Positions 39,665 to 48,615 of a DNA stretch of 64,000 nucleotides are shown in pieces (positions within the stretch are counted from its first letter, which is position 1; each line of letters begins with the position of its first letter). The notes below the pieces were generated by a model that searched no databases, was not told the origin of the DNA, and saw only the letters and a list, made by a program, of their open reading frames with translations. The stretch comes from an uncultured Collinsella sp. GTDB taxonomy: Bacteria; Actinomycetota; Coriobacteriia; Coriobacteriales; Coriobacteriaceae. The translations under genes were made by a program, and so were the position numbers. The DNA is taken from positions 1 through 64,000 of the forward strand of contig CABUSH010000001.1 of NCBI GenBank assembly GCA_902494195.1, written 5' to 3'.

Positions 39665-41095
39665 ATGGCATCGAAGAACCTTTTGCCCGTCGTCGCACTT
39701 TGCGGCGCGCTCGCAACCGGAACGCCTGTCGCCGCTTGGGCGACTCCCGTCATGGCAGACTCCTTACCAGCAGCCCTAAGTTCCGCCCCAAATCCGTCGA
39801 GTACCATTGCGTGCGAGCGTTTTTCGATCGCACAGGCCGCGGTCTCAACCTCGGGATGCCTTCGTCGTGATACGGACGGCTCGATAGTCGTGGATATCAA
39901 GCGTTCGAACAAGGCAAACGGCTCCCAGGCGGGGTGCACCGTCTGCACGTGGCGCTCGGTTGTGCTCGATGCGGATGGCGATCCATGCAATTTAGAGCTG
40001 CGCATCGACATCGCTTCGGTCGATGACTCGGCGAACGGAGCGAAGGTCGCCTTCGACGGTACGTTTTTTGAGAAAGGAGGCGGTATATGTCTGGGCTGCG
40101 CCGCCGCGAATGCAGATGATGCGCAGCCCACCCTCTCATTCACGGCATCGTTGCGGCTGACCAAAGCCGGTACCGATGCCATCGCGGCGGGAGAAGCGTC
40201 CCTGCTGTTCTACGCCGTCAGCACCAAAGACACAGACGCTCATTTCGAGAAGCCAGCCGGATCACTCAGCCTTACACGAGGGATAGAGGCAGGCCCTATT
40301 GAAATCGATGCCCACGCGCAAAGCAGGCAACGCATTCTTGCCGACCCGGCGCTTCTCGAAATGGAGTGGAACGGATCAGGAGCCATCGGAATTCTCCCCT
40401 CCGCGCTTGACGCCAAGACGCTCCCCTCAAACGACGAACCCATCAATGCAACCATACAAGAAGAGAGCGCGGACAAAGAAGCAGGTGCGGGCGACACGCC
40501 GTCGCCGACAAACAGCGTCCCAGCTTCTTTCGAAGCATCGAATGAGCCCGCTGCCGTTCCAAACGACCCCGAGCTCGCGGACAGCCTGGGGCTTGCTGAT
40601 CCTCAAGAAATTGATGAGGGTAACTGCTGCGTGCTTGCCGCGCTCGACCACACAGAGGTCATCGACGCTGCGAACATCGAAGTTGCCGCCGCCAATCAGC
40701 CCGTCCGCAAGTCGGCCATCATCGCATTTCCCGAATCCATCGAAGTCGTCTTTTTGCCATCGGGCGAGGTCGTGGCCCCAACACTGCTCACCTTGTTGGG
40801 CGCCAAGAATACTCGAAACGAAATTAAAAAGGTCACGGTTGTCGACCCTGTAACCACCGCTAAACTGCGTCTATACGCCGTTGCCCCAGACGGAGGCAAG
40901 ACCTTGGAATTCGATGGCGACACACTCCTAGCCTGGCGACGTCTGGACATTATGCAAGACGTCTCGTATCAGATCGAACTCGTAGGGTTTGATCGTGCCC
41001 GCGATGCCAATATCATCGCCGCGGCTATTGAATCCCCACAGCGGCTTATGACGTTGCGCTTTGACTACTATCCCTATGTCCCGACAACCACCTGA
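39665..41095 (+). CDS. Large secreted protein, unknown
   Basis: A 476-residue protein with a Sec signal peptide (LLPVVALCGALATGTPVAAWA). The mature part has an N-terminal beta-rich domain of about 220 residues with two CxxC pairs (GCTVCTW and GICLGCAA), an acidic low-complexity linker of about 80 residues rich in Pro/Ser/Glu, and a C-terminal beta-rich domain ending in LRFDYYPYVPTT. There is no LPxTG or membrane tail. AAGGAGA precedes the ATG, 18 bases after the sortase substrate stop. Cys pairs in an exported protein suggest disulfide bonds or metal. I do not recognise the family. Confidence 0.72.
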   Translation: MASKNLLPVVALCGALATGTPVAAWATPVMADSLPAALSSAPNPSSTIACERFSIAQAAVSTSGCLRRDTDGSIVVDIKRSNKANGSQAGCTVCTWRSVVLDADGDPCNLELRIDIASVDDSANGAKVAFDGTFFEKGGGICLGCAAANADDAQPTLSFTASLRLTKAGTDAIAAGEASLLFYAVSTKDTDAHFEKPAGSLSLTRGIEAGPIEIDAHAQSRQRILADPALLEMEWNGSGAIGILPSALDAKTLPSNDEPINATIQEESADKEAGAGDTPSPTNSVPASFEASNEPAAVPNDPELADSLGLADPQEIDEGNCCVLAALDHTEVIDAANIEVAAANQPVRKSAIIAFPESIEVVFLPSGEVVAPTLLTLLGAKNTRNEIKKVTVVDPVTTAKLRLYAVAPDGGKTLEFDGDTLLAWRRLDIMQDVSYQIELVGFDRARDANIIAAAIESPQRLMTLRFDYYPYVPTTT

Positions 41096-41213
41096 GGCTT
41101 AAATGCTGCGCACCATTCCTAATACCACTTATATAACGTATTAGATGAGTCGCGATGTGCCTCGCATTTCGTTCTGCTACGATTGCCACGTTGGCATCAA
41201 TACAGGAGGGCTC

Positions 41214-41930
41214 ATGCCGGGCTTGGGAACAATCATCAACGTTGTGCTTTTAGTTGCGGGCGGTCTTTTGGGATTAGCGGGCGGCCGCTTCATTACACCG
41301 CGCATTCAAGACACGCTCATGAAAGCATCGGGGCTGTGCGTCCTGTTTATCGGCCTTGGCGGCACCATGCAAAAGATGCTCCTTATCGATGGGAAGGCGC
41401 TGGCGACCACTGGTACCACCATGCTCATTGTCTCGTTCGCCCTCGGCTCGCTCATCGGCGAGGCCATCAACTTGGAGGCCGCCATTGAGAACCTTGGCGA
41501 ATGGCTCAAGCGCAAAACCGGCAGCGAGGGCGATAACGAGTTCACCAACGCTTTTGTCTCGACTTCACTCACCGTGTGTATCGGCGCCATGGCCATTGTG
41601 GGATCGATCCAGGACGGCCTGCTCGGCGACTGGTCCACGCTTGCCCTCAAGGGCGCGCTGGACTGCATCATCGTCTGCACCATGACGGCGTCGCTTGGCC
41701 GCGGCTGCATTTTCTCCGCCCTGCCCGTCGCTGTGTTCCAGGGGACAATCACGCTGTTTGCCGGCGCACTCTCCCCCATCATGACTACGGCAGCCCTCGA
41801 CAGCCTTTCGCTTGTGGGCTCCATGCTCATCTTCTGTGTTGGCGTTAACCTTATTCGACCTCAGACCTTCCGCACGGCCAACATGCTCCCCTCCGTCGTC
41901 GTGGCGGTCATCTACGCCCTCTTGTTCTAA
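41214..41930 (+). CDS. DUF554 membrane protein
   Basis: A 238-residue integral membrane protein with about seven hydrophobic segments. The opening GLGTIINVVLLVAGGLLGL, then SFALGSLIGEAINLE and MAIVGSIQDGLLGD, are typical of DUF554 (YdfK/YqgA-like) proteins. The function is unknown; transport has been suggested for the family on structural grounds only. CAGGAGGG lies just before the ATG at 41214. It is transcribed alone between the exported-protein cluster and the TerB operon. Confidence 0.85.
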   Translation: MPGLGTIINVVLLVAGGLLGLAGGRFITPRIQDTLMKASGLCVLFIGLGGTMQKMLLIDGKALATTGTTMLIVSFALGSLIGEAINLEAAIENLGEWLKRKTGSEGDNEFTNAFVSTSLTVCIGAMAIVGSIQDGLLGDWSTLALKGALDCIIVCTMTASLGRGCIFSALPVAVFQGTITLFAGALSPIMTTAALDSLSLVGSMLIFCVGVNLIRPQTFRTANMLPSVVVAVIYALLF

Positions 41931-42018
41931 ATCTATCTACACAGCGGTATCTCGAACATCTGTTTGATGCTGTGCTATGATATGAGGTCACCGAAGCTGC
42001 GTTAGGAGAGGAGAAGCG

Positions 42019-43779
42019 GTGGCCGACCAGGACATCAAGATGCTCATCGAGCGCATTATGGCCGAGGCCCGGACCCATCAGTCCGCTCGCTTCTCACATG
42101 AGGTCTACGCAGACGAGCCGATTCTCAAGACCGGCCGACAGATGCAGAACTTCCTCCCCGACCAGTACCGCAAGATGCGTGAGATATCGCGTTGGCAAGA
42201 AGACCCCAAGGGCGGCGCGGGCCGTTGGCTTTCGGAAGCCGAGCTTTTCTACCGCCAAGGCCTGCTGATGGCCGACTTTGAGGACGACTGCCCCTACAAC
42301 GGCACCTTTAAGTCGTACTTTCCCACCTACAACGCCATGAGCGACCGGCAGTTGCGCGGCTACTTTACCTGGCGTGCCCAAGTGCGCCGCGGAACCGTCG
42401 AGGAAACGTCTACGTCCTTCGCCTTTCTGTATCTCTATGAGCTGATTTGCGGCATTGGCGTAGATGACCCGCTCGATGGTTTTAACAAGATCAAGGCCTT
42501 TTGGGATGCCTACCGCGCCTTCGAGCCCGACATCGACCGGTTTGCACGCGTGTGGTTGCAGGACTACGCCGTGTTCCACGGGCTTGACCCCAAGCTGCTT
42601 CGTGATTCTAAAACCGTCATGTTCGATAACGCCCTTATCGAGCTGCGGCGCGCGGCACGAGACCTTGTACCAGCACCGGCGCCGTCCGGCCAGACCCCCA
42701 AGCGTCGCAAAACCTCCGAGCCCACGCTCCCCCTTCCGCCCGATGAGGTGCGCGAGGAGCGACTCATGGCCGCCATCAACGCCCTCTCCACGTACAACCT
42801 AAGTAACTCGCGGCTCGACCGCAGCCACCACCGCGATCTGCGCCACGTGGCATGCGCCGTGTATGTCCGCATGGCGCGCTACTATGACACGCACCGAAAG
42901 ACCGGCATCGTGGCGAGTTTATTTGGGGAGGAGACGGCCATGCCCTACACCATGTTTGCCTCGGCCGTATTCTTTGCGCCCGAGCGCCACGAGGACTGCG
43001 AATACCGCCTGGATCCTATCCATATCTACCGTTGCCAAAACGGCTTTTGGGAATGCATGCGTATCCATGGCAGTAGGCAAAAGAGCAGCAAGCTCGGTGA
43101 AATGATGCACGCCTGCGACCAACGCCTGCGCCTGGCGCTGGACCCCGCCCATCCCCTTAAGGAAGAAAAGGTCCCCAAATATCTGGCCAAGATTATCGAT
43201 GACGAGATTGTGGCATGGCTTTCATGGGACGCCGCACACCAGCCCGTCAAGATCGATATCGATCTGAGTCAGCTGGGGCACATTCGAAGCGCCGCCGCGC
43301 AAACGCGTGAAGCGCTTTTGATCGATGAAGAGCGCGAGGACGGCGCACCTGTGGAAGCCGAGGCGGCGGACTCAGGGCAACCGGAAGCCGAGCCCGTAGC
43401 CGACGCGATTGTCGAGGCGGTCGCGGCACCCATTCGGCAGGACGAGACCGACGAGCCGACCATATCCACCGAACAGTTTGGTGTCGTGGCACCGCTTCTC
43501 GCGCCGACGCCCGCGTTCGCAGCTGCTGCGCCCGCTGACGCCGCGACCGAACTCGCGCCCGCCGCAACCGCGTATCTTCGCGCACTGCTCGAGCAAAACG
43601 CAGCGCAAGCGACATCGGCAGTGGCGCACTCGGGCCAGAGCGAGGACATGCTCGTCGATACCATCAACGAGGCGCTCTTCGACCTGGTGGGCGACACCGT
43701 AATTGAATTTAGCGCGGCAGGGCCGCAGATTATCGAGGATTACGAAGCAGACGTGAGAGGATACCTAGACCATGAGTGA
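42019..43779 (+). CDS. TerB_N/TerB_C domain protein
   Basis: A 586-residue soluble protein. The N-terminal third matches TerB_N (GRQMQNFLPDQYRKMR, QLRGYFTWRAQVR, FLYLYELICGIGVDD). A middle region of about 200 residues is followed by an Ala/Pro/Glu-rich linker and a C-terminal TerB_C-like segment (LVDTINEALFDLVGDTVIEF, QIIEDYEADVRGYL). TerB-type domains are linked to metal- or stress-responsive Ter systems, and TerB_N/TerB_C proteins have been described next to ATPases and helicases in predicted DNA-processing operons. GAGGAGAAGC precedes the GTG/ATG start region. It overlaps the next gene by eight bases, so the two are one operon. Confidence 0.87.
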   Translation: MADQDIKMLIERIMAEARTHQSARFSHEVYADEPILKTGRQMQNFLPDQYRKMREISRWQEDPKGGAGRWLSEAELFYRQGLLMADFEDDCPYNGTFKSYFPTYNAMSDRQLRGYFTWRAQVRRGTVEETSTSFAFLYLYELICGIGVDDPLDGFNKIKAFWDAYRAFEPDIDRFARVWLQDYAVFHGLDPKLLRDSKTVMFDNALIELRRAARDLVPAPAPSGQTPKRRKTSEPTLPLPPDEVREERLMAAINALSTYNLSNSRLDRSHHRDLRHVACAVYVRMARYYDTHRKTGIVASLFGEETAMPYTMFASAVFFAPERHEDCEYRLDPIHIYRCQNGFWECMRIHGSRQKSSKLGEMMHACDQRLRLALDPAHPLKEEKVPKYLAKIIDDEIVAWLSWDAAHQPVKIDIDLSQLGHIRSAAAQTREALLIDEEREDGAPVEAEAADSGQPEAEPVADAIVEAVAAPIRQDETDEPTISTEQFGVVAPLLAPTPAFAAAAPADAATELAPAATAYLRALLEQNAAQATSAVAHSGQSEDMLVDTINEALFDLVGDTVIEFSAAGPQIIEDYEADVRGYLDHE

Positions 43780-45076
43780 TACCACATCCGCAGCGCCCCG
43801 CGTACCCAAACGCGTCGCTGCCGTTATCCTAAACTCGCTCAAGGGCGGCGTGGTCCCGCGCATCGGCCTTCCCTATATCACCGTGGGACGCGAGGTCGAG
43901 ATTCGCGCCCTGCTCACCGATCTGAGTCTCATCGCCGACGGTGGCGCGAGCTTCCGCTTTCTGGTCGGTCGTTACGGCGCCGGCAAGAGCTTTTTGCTCC
44001 AGACCATCCGCACGCACGCCATGGGTGAGGGATTCGTCGTCGCCGATGCCGACCTATCCCCTGAGCGCCGCCTGCAGGGCGGCCAGGGACAGGGCCTTGC
44101 CACCTACCGTGAGCTCATCCGCAATATATCGACCAAGACGCGCCCCGAAGGCGGCGCGCTCAACCTTATCCTGGATCGCTGGGTCGCCTCGTGCGCGGAC
44201 GCCGATGAGTCGGCTATCAATGCCCAACTCGCTCCGCTCGAGGAAATGGTCCACGGCTTCGACTTTGCCCGCATGCTCCGTCGCTATCGCGCGGCCGTTT
44301 CCGAGGGCGACGAGGAGACCATGAGCCGCGTGACCAAGTGGATCCGAGGCGAGTACCGAACCAAGAGCGAGGCGCGCGCCGAGCTGGGCTCCTCGACCAT
44401 CATCAGCGATGACGACTGGTACGACTACGTCAAACTCATCGCACGCTTTTTGGTCTGCAGCGGCTACAAGGGCATGCTGGTGCTCATCGACGAACTCGTA
44501 AACCTGTACAAGATTCCCAACGCCATCACGCGCCAGTACAACTACGAGAAAATCCTCACCATGTACAACGACACGCTCCAGGGCAAGGCGCAGTACTTGG
44601 GCATGATCATGGGCGGCACGCCGACCTCCATCGAGGACCGCCGTCGCGGCGTATTCTCCTACGAGGCTCTGCGCAGCCGGCTCGCTCAGGGTCGCTTTGC
44701 ACGCGAGGACCTTAAGGACATGCTCGCGCCCATCATCCGCTTGCAGCCGCTCACCTACGAGGAGCTACTGGTGCTGATCGAAAAACTCATGCAAATTCAC
44801 GCCGGCTACTTTGGCTGGACGCCCACGCTTACCGAGAACGACTTGGTGGACTTCCTCAAGATTGAGTTTGGCCGCGTGGGAGCCGATACGCACCTGACGC
44901 CTCGCGAGGTCATTCGCGACTTTATCGAGCTGCTCGACATCCTATGCCAGAACCCCGATGCCAACGTTGCCGAGCTACTACAAAGCGTCGGCGGTGACGC
45001 GCTGGCGCCAGCAACCGCAACAGGCGACACCGATACCGCAGGTGGCGACCGTAACTTCGCCGAATTCACCATCTAA
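43772..45076 (+). CDS. BrxD-like ATPase (DUF2791)
   Basis: A 434-residue AAA-type ATPase of the BREX ATP-binding family. It begins with a segment typical of BrxD (AAVILNSLKGGVVPR, TVGREVEIRALL), then Walker A VGRYGAGKSFLL and Walker B GMLVLIDELVNL, with GTPTSIEDRRRGVFSYEALRSRL following. In BREX type 2, BrxD occurs beside the Lhr-like helicase BrxHI; here the helicase is the next gene. No methylase, PglZ or PglW is in the window, so this is not a complete BREX locus. It overlaps the TerB gene by eight bases. A hairpin with a T tract sits at its stop codon. Confidence 0.88.
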   Translation: MSDTTSAAPRVPKRVAAVILNSLKGGVVPRIGLPYITVGREVEIRALLTDLSLIADGGASFRFLVGRYGAGKSFLLQTIRTHAMGEGFVVADADLSPERRLQGGQGQGLATYRELIRNISTKTRPEGGALNLILDRWVASCADADESAINAQLAPLEEMVHGFDFARMLRRYRAAVSEGDEETMSRVTKWIRGEYRTKSEARAELGSSTIISDDDWYDYVKLIARFLVCSGYKGMLVLIDELVNLYKIPNAITRQYNYEKILTMYNDTLQGKAQYLGMIMGGTPTSIEDRRRGVFSYEALRSRLAQGRFAREDLKDMLAPIIRLQPLTYEELLVLIEKLMQIHAGYFGWTPTLTENDLVDFLKIEFGRVGADTHLTPREVIRDFIELLDILCQNPDANVAELLQSVGGDALAPATATGDTDTAGGDRNFAEFTI

Positions 45077-45112
45077 CCTGCCAAAAAGGGACAGGTTTAT
45101 TTTGGTAGGTTT
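45075..45112 (+). terminator. Hairpin between the BrxD-like and helicase genes
   Basis: AACCTGCCAAAA pairs with TTTTGGTAGGTT (one G-U) around a loop containing GGGACAGG, followed by TTATC. It overlaps the BrxD-like TAA and could reduce transcription into the helicase gene. A related palindrome with the same loop core occurs at 59263-59301, so it may also be a dispersed repeat unit. Confidence 0.55.
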
Positions 45113-45177
45113 TATCTGGGCGAACGTTGAGACAGTAATGCAGCAAGCCACTGACCACCGCGTTAAGAGGTTCGTAT

Positions 45178-47637
45178 ATGAGAGGAGGCCCCGTGAACGC
45201 CTTTGACCGCTACGCCCCGTTTATCCAAGACTTCATCTACTCCCACGATTGGGATAGCCTGCGCTCCATTCAGGTTGCGGCAGCAGATGCCATCTTTAAC
45301 ACACAAGACAATGTGCTCCTGACGGCATCCACGGCATCCGGCAAAACCGAAGCGGCCTTCTTTCCCATCCTGACCGAGTTTTGGGAGAACCCGCCCGCAA
45401 GCGTTGGCGCCCTCTACATCGGCCCCCTCAAGGCACTCATCAATGATCAGTTCGTCCGTCTCAATGACCTGTGCGAAGAGGCCGACATCCCCGTCTGGCA
45501 CTGGCATGGCGACGTCTCGCAATCGCACAAAGCTAAGCTCATCAAAAAACCGAGCGGCATCTTGCAGATTACGCCCGAGTCACTCGAGGCGCTCTTAATC
45601 CATAAGCACATGGCGATCCCGCGCATGTTTTGCGACCTACGCTACGCGGTCATCGATGAGGTCCACTCGCTCATGCGCGGCGATCGAGGCGGGCAAACGC
45701 TCTGCCTTATCGAGCGACTCTCGCGCATGGCCGGCGTGCAGCCTCGCCGCATTGGCCTTTCGGCCACCATCGGGGACCCGGAACGCACGGGTGCCTTTCT
45801 CTCACAGGGAACGGGGCGCAACTGTGTTATCCCCCGCTTTGAAGAACCGCACCGCGTATGGCGCATCTCCATGGAGCACTTCTACAACTCGGGCCCCCAG
45901 GCACAGCAGCGGGGATTCATGGGCACAGGTCCTCAAGAGGCCGAAGTGCTCGCGTGCGAGCGCATCGAGGCAGCGGCATCCGCGGCGCTGCCGGCCGGTG
46001 CTCAAGACATGCGTCACAGCGGACAACTCACGCAAGAGGAGCGCCGCCAACGTCGCGAGCAGGCACGGGGCAAGGCTGCCCCCAAGGACCGTCGCACTTC
46101 CTCAGCCCCCGAGGGCGAAGTCGACATCCCGCAGGCAACCGAACAGGCACTGCTCAACCCCACCGACACCGCACCCGACAACGCCGACCCCGGCATGGGC
46201 TACATCTTTGAGCATACCCGCGGCCGCAAGTGCCTGGTCTTTGCCAACTCGCGCGAGGAGGCAGAGGCCGTGTGCTCCATGTTGCGCAGCTACTGCGAGA
46301 GCCGGCACGAGCCCGACCGCTTTCTCATCCACCACGGCAATCTTTCGGCATCGCTGCGCGAGACGGCCGAGGAGCTCATGCGCGACGAAGAGCAGGCGCA
46401 GACGACCGTCACCACCTCCACGCTGGAGCTCGGCATTGATATCGGTCGCCTGGAGCGCGCGTTCCAGATTGACGCGCCGTTTACCGTCAGCTCCTTTTTG
46501 CAGCGCATGGGGCGCACAGGCCGTCGCGACCTTCCGCCCGAGATGTGGTTTGTCATGCGCGAGGAAGAACCCGAGCCGCGCACGATGATGCCCGAAACGA
46601 TACCCTGGAAGCTCCTGCAGGGCATCGCACTCGTACAACTCTATCGCGAGGAAAAGTGGGTCGAGCCGCCCGAGCTCGATCGACTCCCCTACAGCCTGCT
46701 CTACCACCAGACCATGTCGACGCTCGCCAGCACCGGCGAGCTCACGCCGGCCGAGCTTGCTCAGCGCGTGCTCACGCTCAGCTATTTCCACCGCGTCTCG
46801 GCCGATGACTATCGCGTACTGCTGCGCCACCTCATCAAGATCGACCACATCCAGGTCACCGAGGGCGGTGGGCTCATCGTGGGTCTCGCGGGCGAGCGCA
46901 TCATTAACAACTTTAAGTTCTACGCTGTGTTCCAGGAAAACGAGGAGTTCACCGTTCGCAGCGAGTCGGCCGAGTTGGGCACGATCGTCAATCCGCCACC
47001 GCCCGGTGAGCGCATCGCCATAGCCGGGCACTGCTGGATAGTCGAGGAAGTGGACTGGAAGCGACACACCGTCTTTGCCACGCAAGTCAAAGGTCGTGTG
47101 CCGGCATACTTTGGCGACTGCCCCGGCGACATTAACACGCATGTACTCGAGCGCATGCGCAAGGCGCTCAACGAGCACGCGGCATATCCGTACCTCATGG
47201 GCAACGCACGGGCACGCCTTGCACAGGCTCGTCATACCGCCGAGATTTCGGGTGCGGGGACCAAACCGCTCATCAACCTGGGTGGCGACACCTGGGTGCT
47301 CTTCCCCTGGTTGGGCAGCTACGCCTTTCTGGCGCTCGAACGTATGCTCAAGATTAAGTGTGCCGCGGAGCTGGGCCTTCGCGGGCTCGATCCGTCGCGT
47401 CCATACTTTATGCAGTTTAAGATGAAGGCCGACGAGGAGACGTTCTTTGAGGTGCTCGCAGCCGAGGCCGAAAAGGACTTCGACCCCATCGAGCTCGTCT
47501 ATCCCGGCGAGGTGCCTTACTTTGATCGTTACGATGAGTTCGTTCCCGAAGAGCTCGTGCGCAAGGGCTTTGCCGAAGGCGTGCTCGACATCGAAGGCAT
47601 GAAGCAGCGCGTTCTCGGCTGGCGCGACCACGCCTAA
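45178..47637 (+). CDS. Lhr/BrxHI-like DEAD/DEAH helicase
   Basis: An 819-residue SF2 helicase. Motifs in order: Q-motif-like RSIQVAAADAI, Walker A TASTASGKTEA, GPLKALINDQ (Ia), motif II IDEVHSL, motif III GLSATIGDPE, then the second RecA domain with IHHGNLSASLRE, TSTLELGIDIG and QRMGRTGRRD. An Ala/Arg-rich insert of about 100 residues (after residue 250) is low in complexity. The layout resembles Lhr-type helicases such as BrxHI. The start may be ATG at 45178 (AGAGG upstream) or GTG at 45193 (AGGAGG very close). It is the third gene of the TerB/BrxD-like set, 101 bases downstream. Confidence 0.9.
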   Translation: MRGGPVNAFDRYAPFIQDFIYSHDWDSLRSIQVAAADAIFNTQDNVLLTASTASGKTEAAFFPILTEFWENPPASVGALYIGPLKALINDQFVRLNDLCEEADIPVWHWHGDVSQSHKAKLIKKPSGILQITPESLEALLIHKHMAIPRMFCDLRYAVIDEVHSLMRGDRGGQTLCLIERLSRMAGVQPRRIGLSATIGDPERTGAFLSQGTGRNCVIPRFEEPHRVWRISMEHFYNSGPQAQQRGFMGTGPQEAEVLACERIEAAASAALPAGAQDMRHSGQLTQEERRQRREQARGKAAPKDRRTSSAPEGEVDIPQATEQALLNPTDTAPDNADPGMGYIFEHTRGRKCLVFANSREEAEAVCSMLRSYCESRHEPDRFLIHHGNLSASLRETAEELMRDEEQAQTTVTTSTLELGIDIGRLERAFQIDAPFTVSSFLQRMGRTGRRDLPPEMWFVMREEEPEPRTMMPETIPWKLLQGIALVQLYREEKWVEPPELDRLPYSLLYHQTMSTLASTGELTPAELAQRVLTLSYFHRVSADDYRVLLRHLIKIDHIQVTEGGGLIVGLAGERIINNFKFYAVFQENEEFTVRSESAELGTIVNPPPPGERIAIAGHCWIVEEVDWKRHTVFATQVKGRVPAYFGDCPGDINTHVLERMRKALNEHAAYPYLMGNARARLAQARHTAEISGAGTKPLINLGGDTWVLFPWLGSYAFLALERMLKIKCAAELGLRGLDPSRPYFMQFKMKADEETFFEVLAAEAEKDFDPIELVYPGEVPYFDRYDEFVPEELVRKGFAEGVLDIEGMKQRVLGWRDHA

Positions 47638-47726
47638 GACCAGTCTTTTTTGGGACGGGGCTTGTTGAGCTACTTTGGGCATGACCAAGAAGTAGCTAAA
47701 AGAGCCCCACCACAAACAGACTGGTC
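47638..47726. repeat. Nested palindrome after the helicase gene
   Basis: Three pairs of arms are nested: GACCAGTC/GACTGGTC outermost, GGGGCT/AGCCCC in the middle and AGCTACTT/AAGTAGCT inside, forming an 89-base interrupted cruciform between two convergent genes. T and A tracts lie within the arms. It could terminate transcription from both sides or be a dispersed repeat unit. Confidence 0.65.
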
Positions 47727-47739
47727 GCAGGGAGACGTG

Positions 47740-48615
47740 CTAGTCGTGGAGAGCAGTGCCGAGGAAGTCGGTGTCGAAGGGCACAGCTTCGGCAAAGACA
47801 TAGTCGCCGTCGCTGGCGATGAGCAGGTAGTTTTCCTCGCCGCCGAACTTCGCATCGCCACATGGGACCACCCAGGCATGGGCGAATACCTCGAGTGCCG
47901 TGGCAGCGCAGTCGCGCAGGAACGTCACGTCGCTCCCCTCGTTTGCGCTCACGATATTGGCGACGTAGACGCCACCAACATTTAGGCTGCCCCGCACTAA
48001 ACGCAACGCCTCAACCGTCGCCAACTCGCGTACGGGCTCGGCACCGCCAAAGCAATCGCTCACGACCGCGTCATAGCGACGATGGCCCACGCTCGTCACA
48101 CCCAGATACGAGCGAGCCTCAGCGGTTATCACCCGCAGGCGATCGCCCGCCGCGCGCTCCAGCTCGTCTAGGTAGAACCAGCGGCGCGCCAGGCGCGTAA
48201 TCTCTCCGTCATACTCGATGACGTCCATGCGCAAGCCCTCGTGCGACATCAGGGCGAATTTAGGATAGGCAAACCCGCCGCCGCCCAGCATAAGAATGCG
48301 GTCGATACCGTGACCATAAGCGTCGCGCATCGCATCCTCGGCCTCAAACACGTCGTTAAACGCGCGATAGTACGCAAAGACGGGCTCCGCCCAGCGCTCA
48401 CCAACGTAACTCGCGCTTTGGTAGACGCCGCCTTGCACCAATACGCGGACTTCGTCGCCGCCCTCGTCGTGCACGCGTTTCACACGCGCCAAGCCATTGC
48501 GGGTTCGCGCAACCTGCAGACAGGCAGCACGAACAGCGACAGCGGCCGCACCAAGCGCCGCGGCTCCCAGAGCAACGCCGGCAACGACGCCGGCAGAAAC
48601 ACTCGGCTTGTTCAT
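47740..48615 (-). CDS. Spermidine synthase-like methyltransferase-fold protein
   Basis: A 291-residue protein with an N-terminal hydrophobic Ala/Val-rich segment (about residues 8-32) that may anchor it, followed by a Rossmann-fold domain similar to polyamine synthases. Visible parts are ILMLGGGGFAYPKF (nucleotide loop), MDVIEYDGEITRLARRWF and YDAVVSDCFGGAEPV. The SpeE-type DxY active-site region is only partly kept, and a real spermidine synthase role is doubtful. Proteins of this sort are often annotated as fused or spermidine synthase-like with unknown substrate. It follows the elp3 TAG directly on the minus strand and is probably coupled to it. Confidence 0.7.
   Translation of the reverse strand: MNKPSVSAGVVAGVALGAAALGAAAVAVRAACLQVARTRNGLARVKRVHDEGGDEVRVLVQGGVYQSASYVGERWAEPVFAYYRAFNDVFEAEDAMRDAYGHGIDRILMLGGGGFAYPKFALMSHEGLRMDVIEYDGEITRLARRWFYLDELERAAGDRLRVITAEARSYLGVTSVGHRRYDAVVSDCFGGAEPVRELATVEALRLVRGSLNVGGVYVANIVSANEGSDVTFLRDCAATALEVFAHAWVVPCGDAKFGGEENYLLIASDGDYVFAEAVPFDTDFLGTALHD

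Noticed and set aside
42019..47637. Complete BREX system
   Set aside because: Only BrxD- and BrxHI-like genes are seen; no PglX methylase, PglZ, BrxC or PglW occurs within the window on either side.
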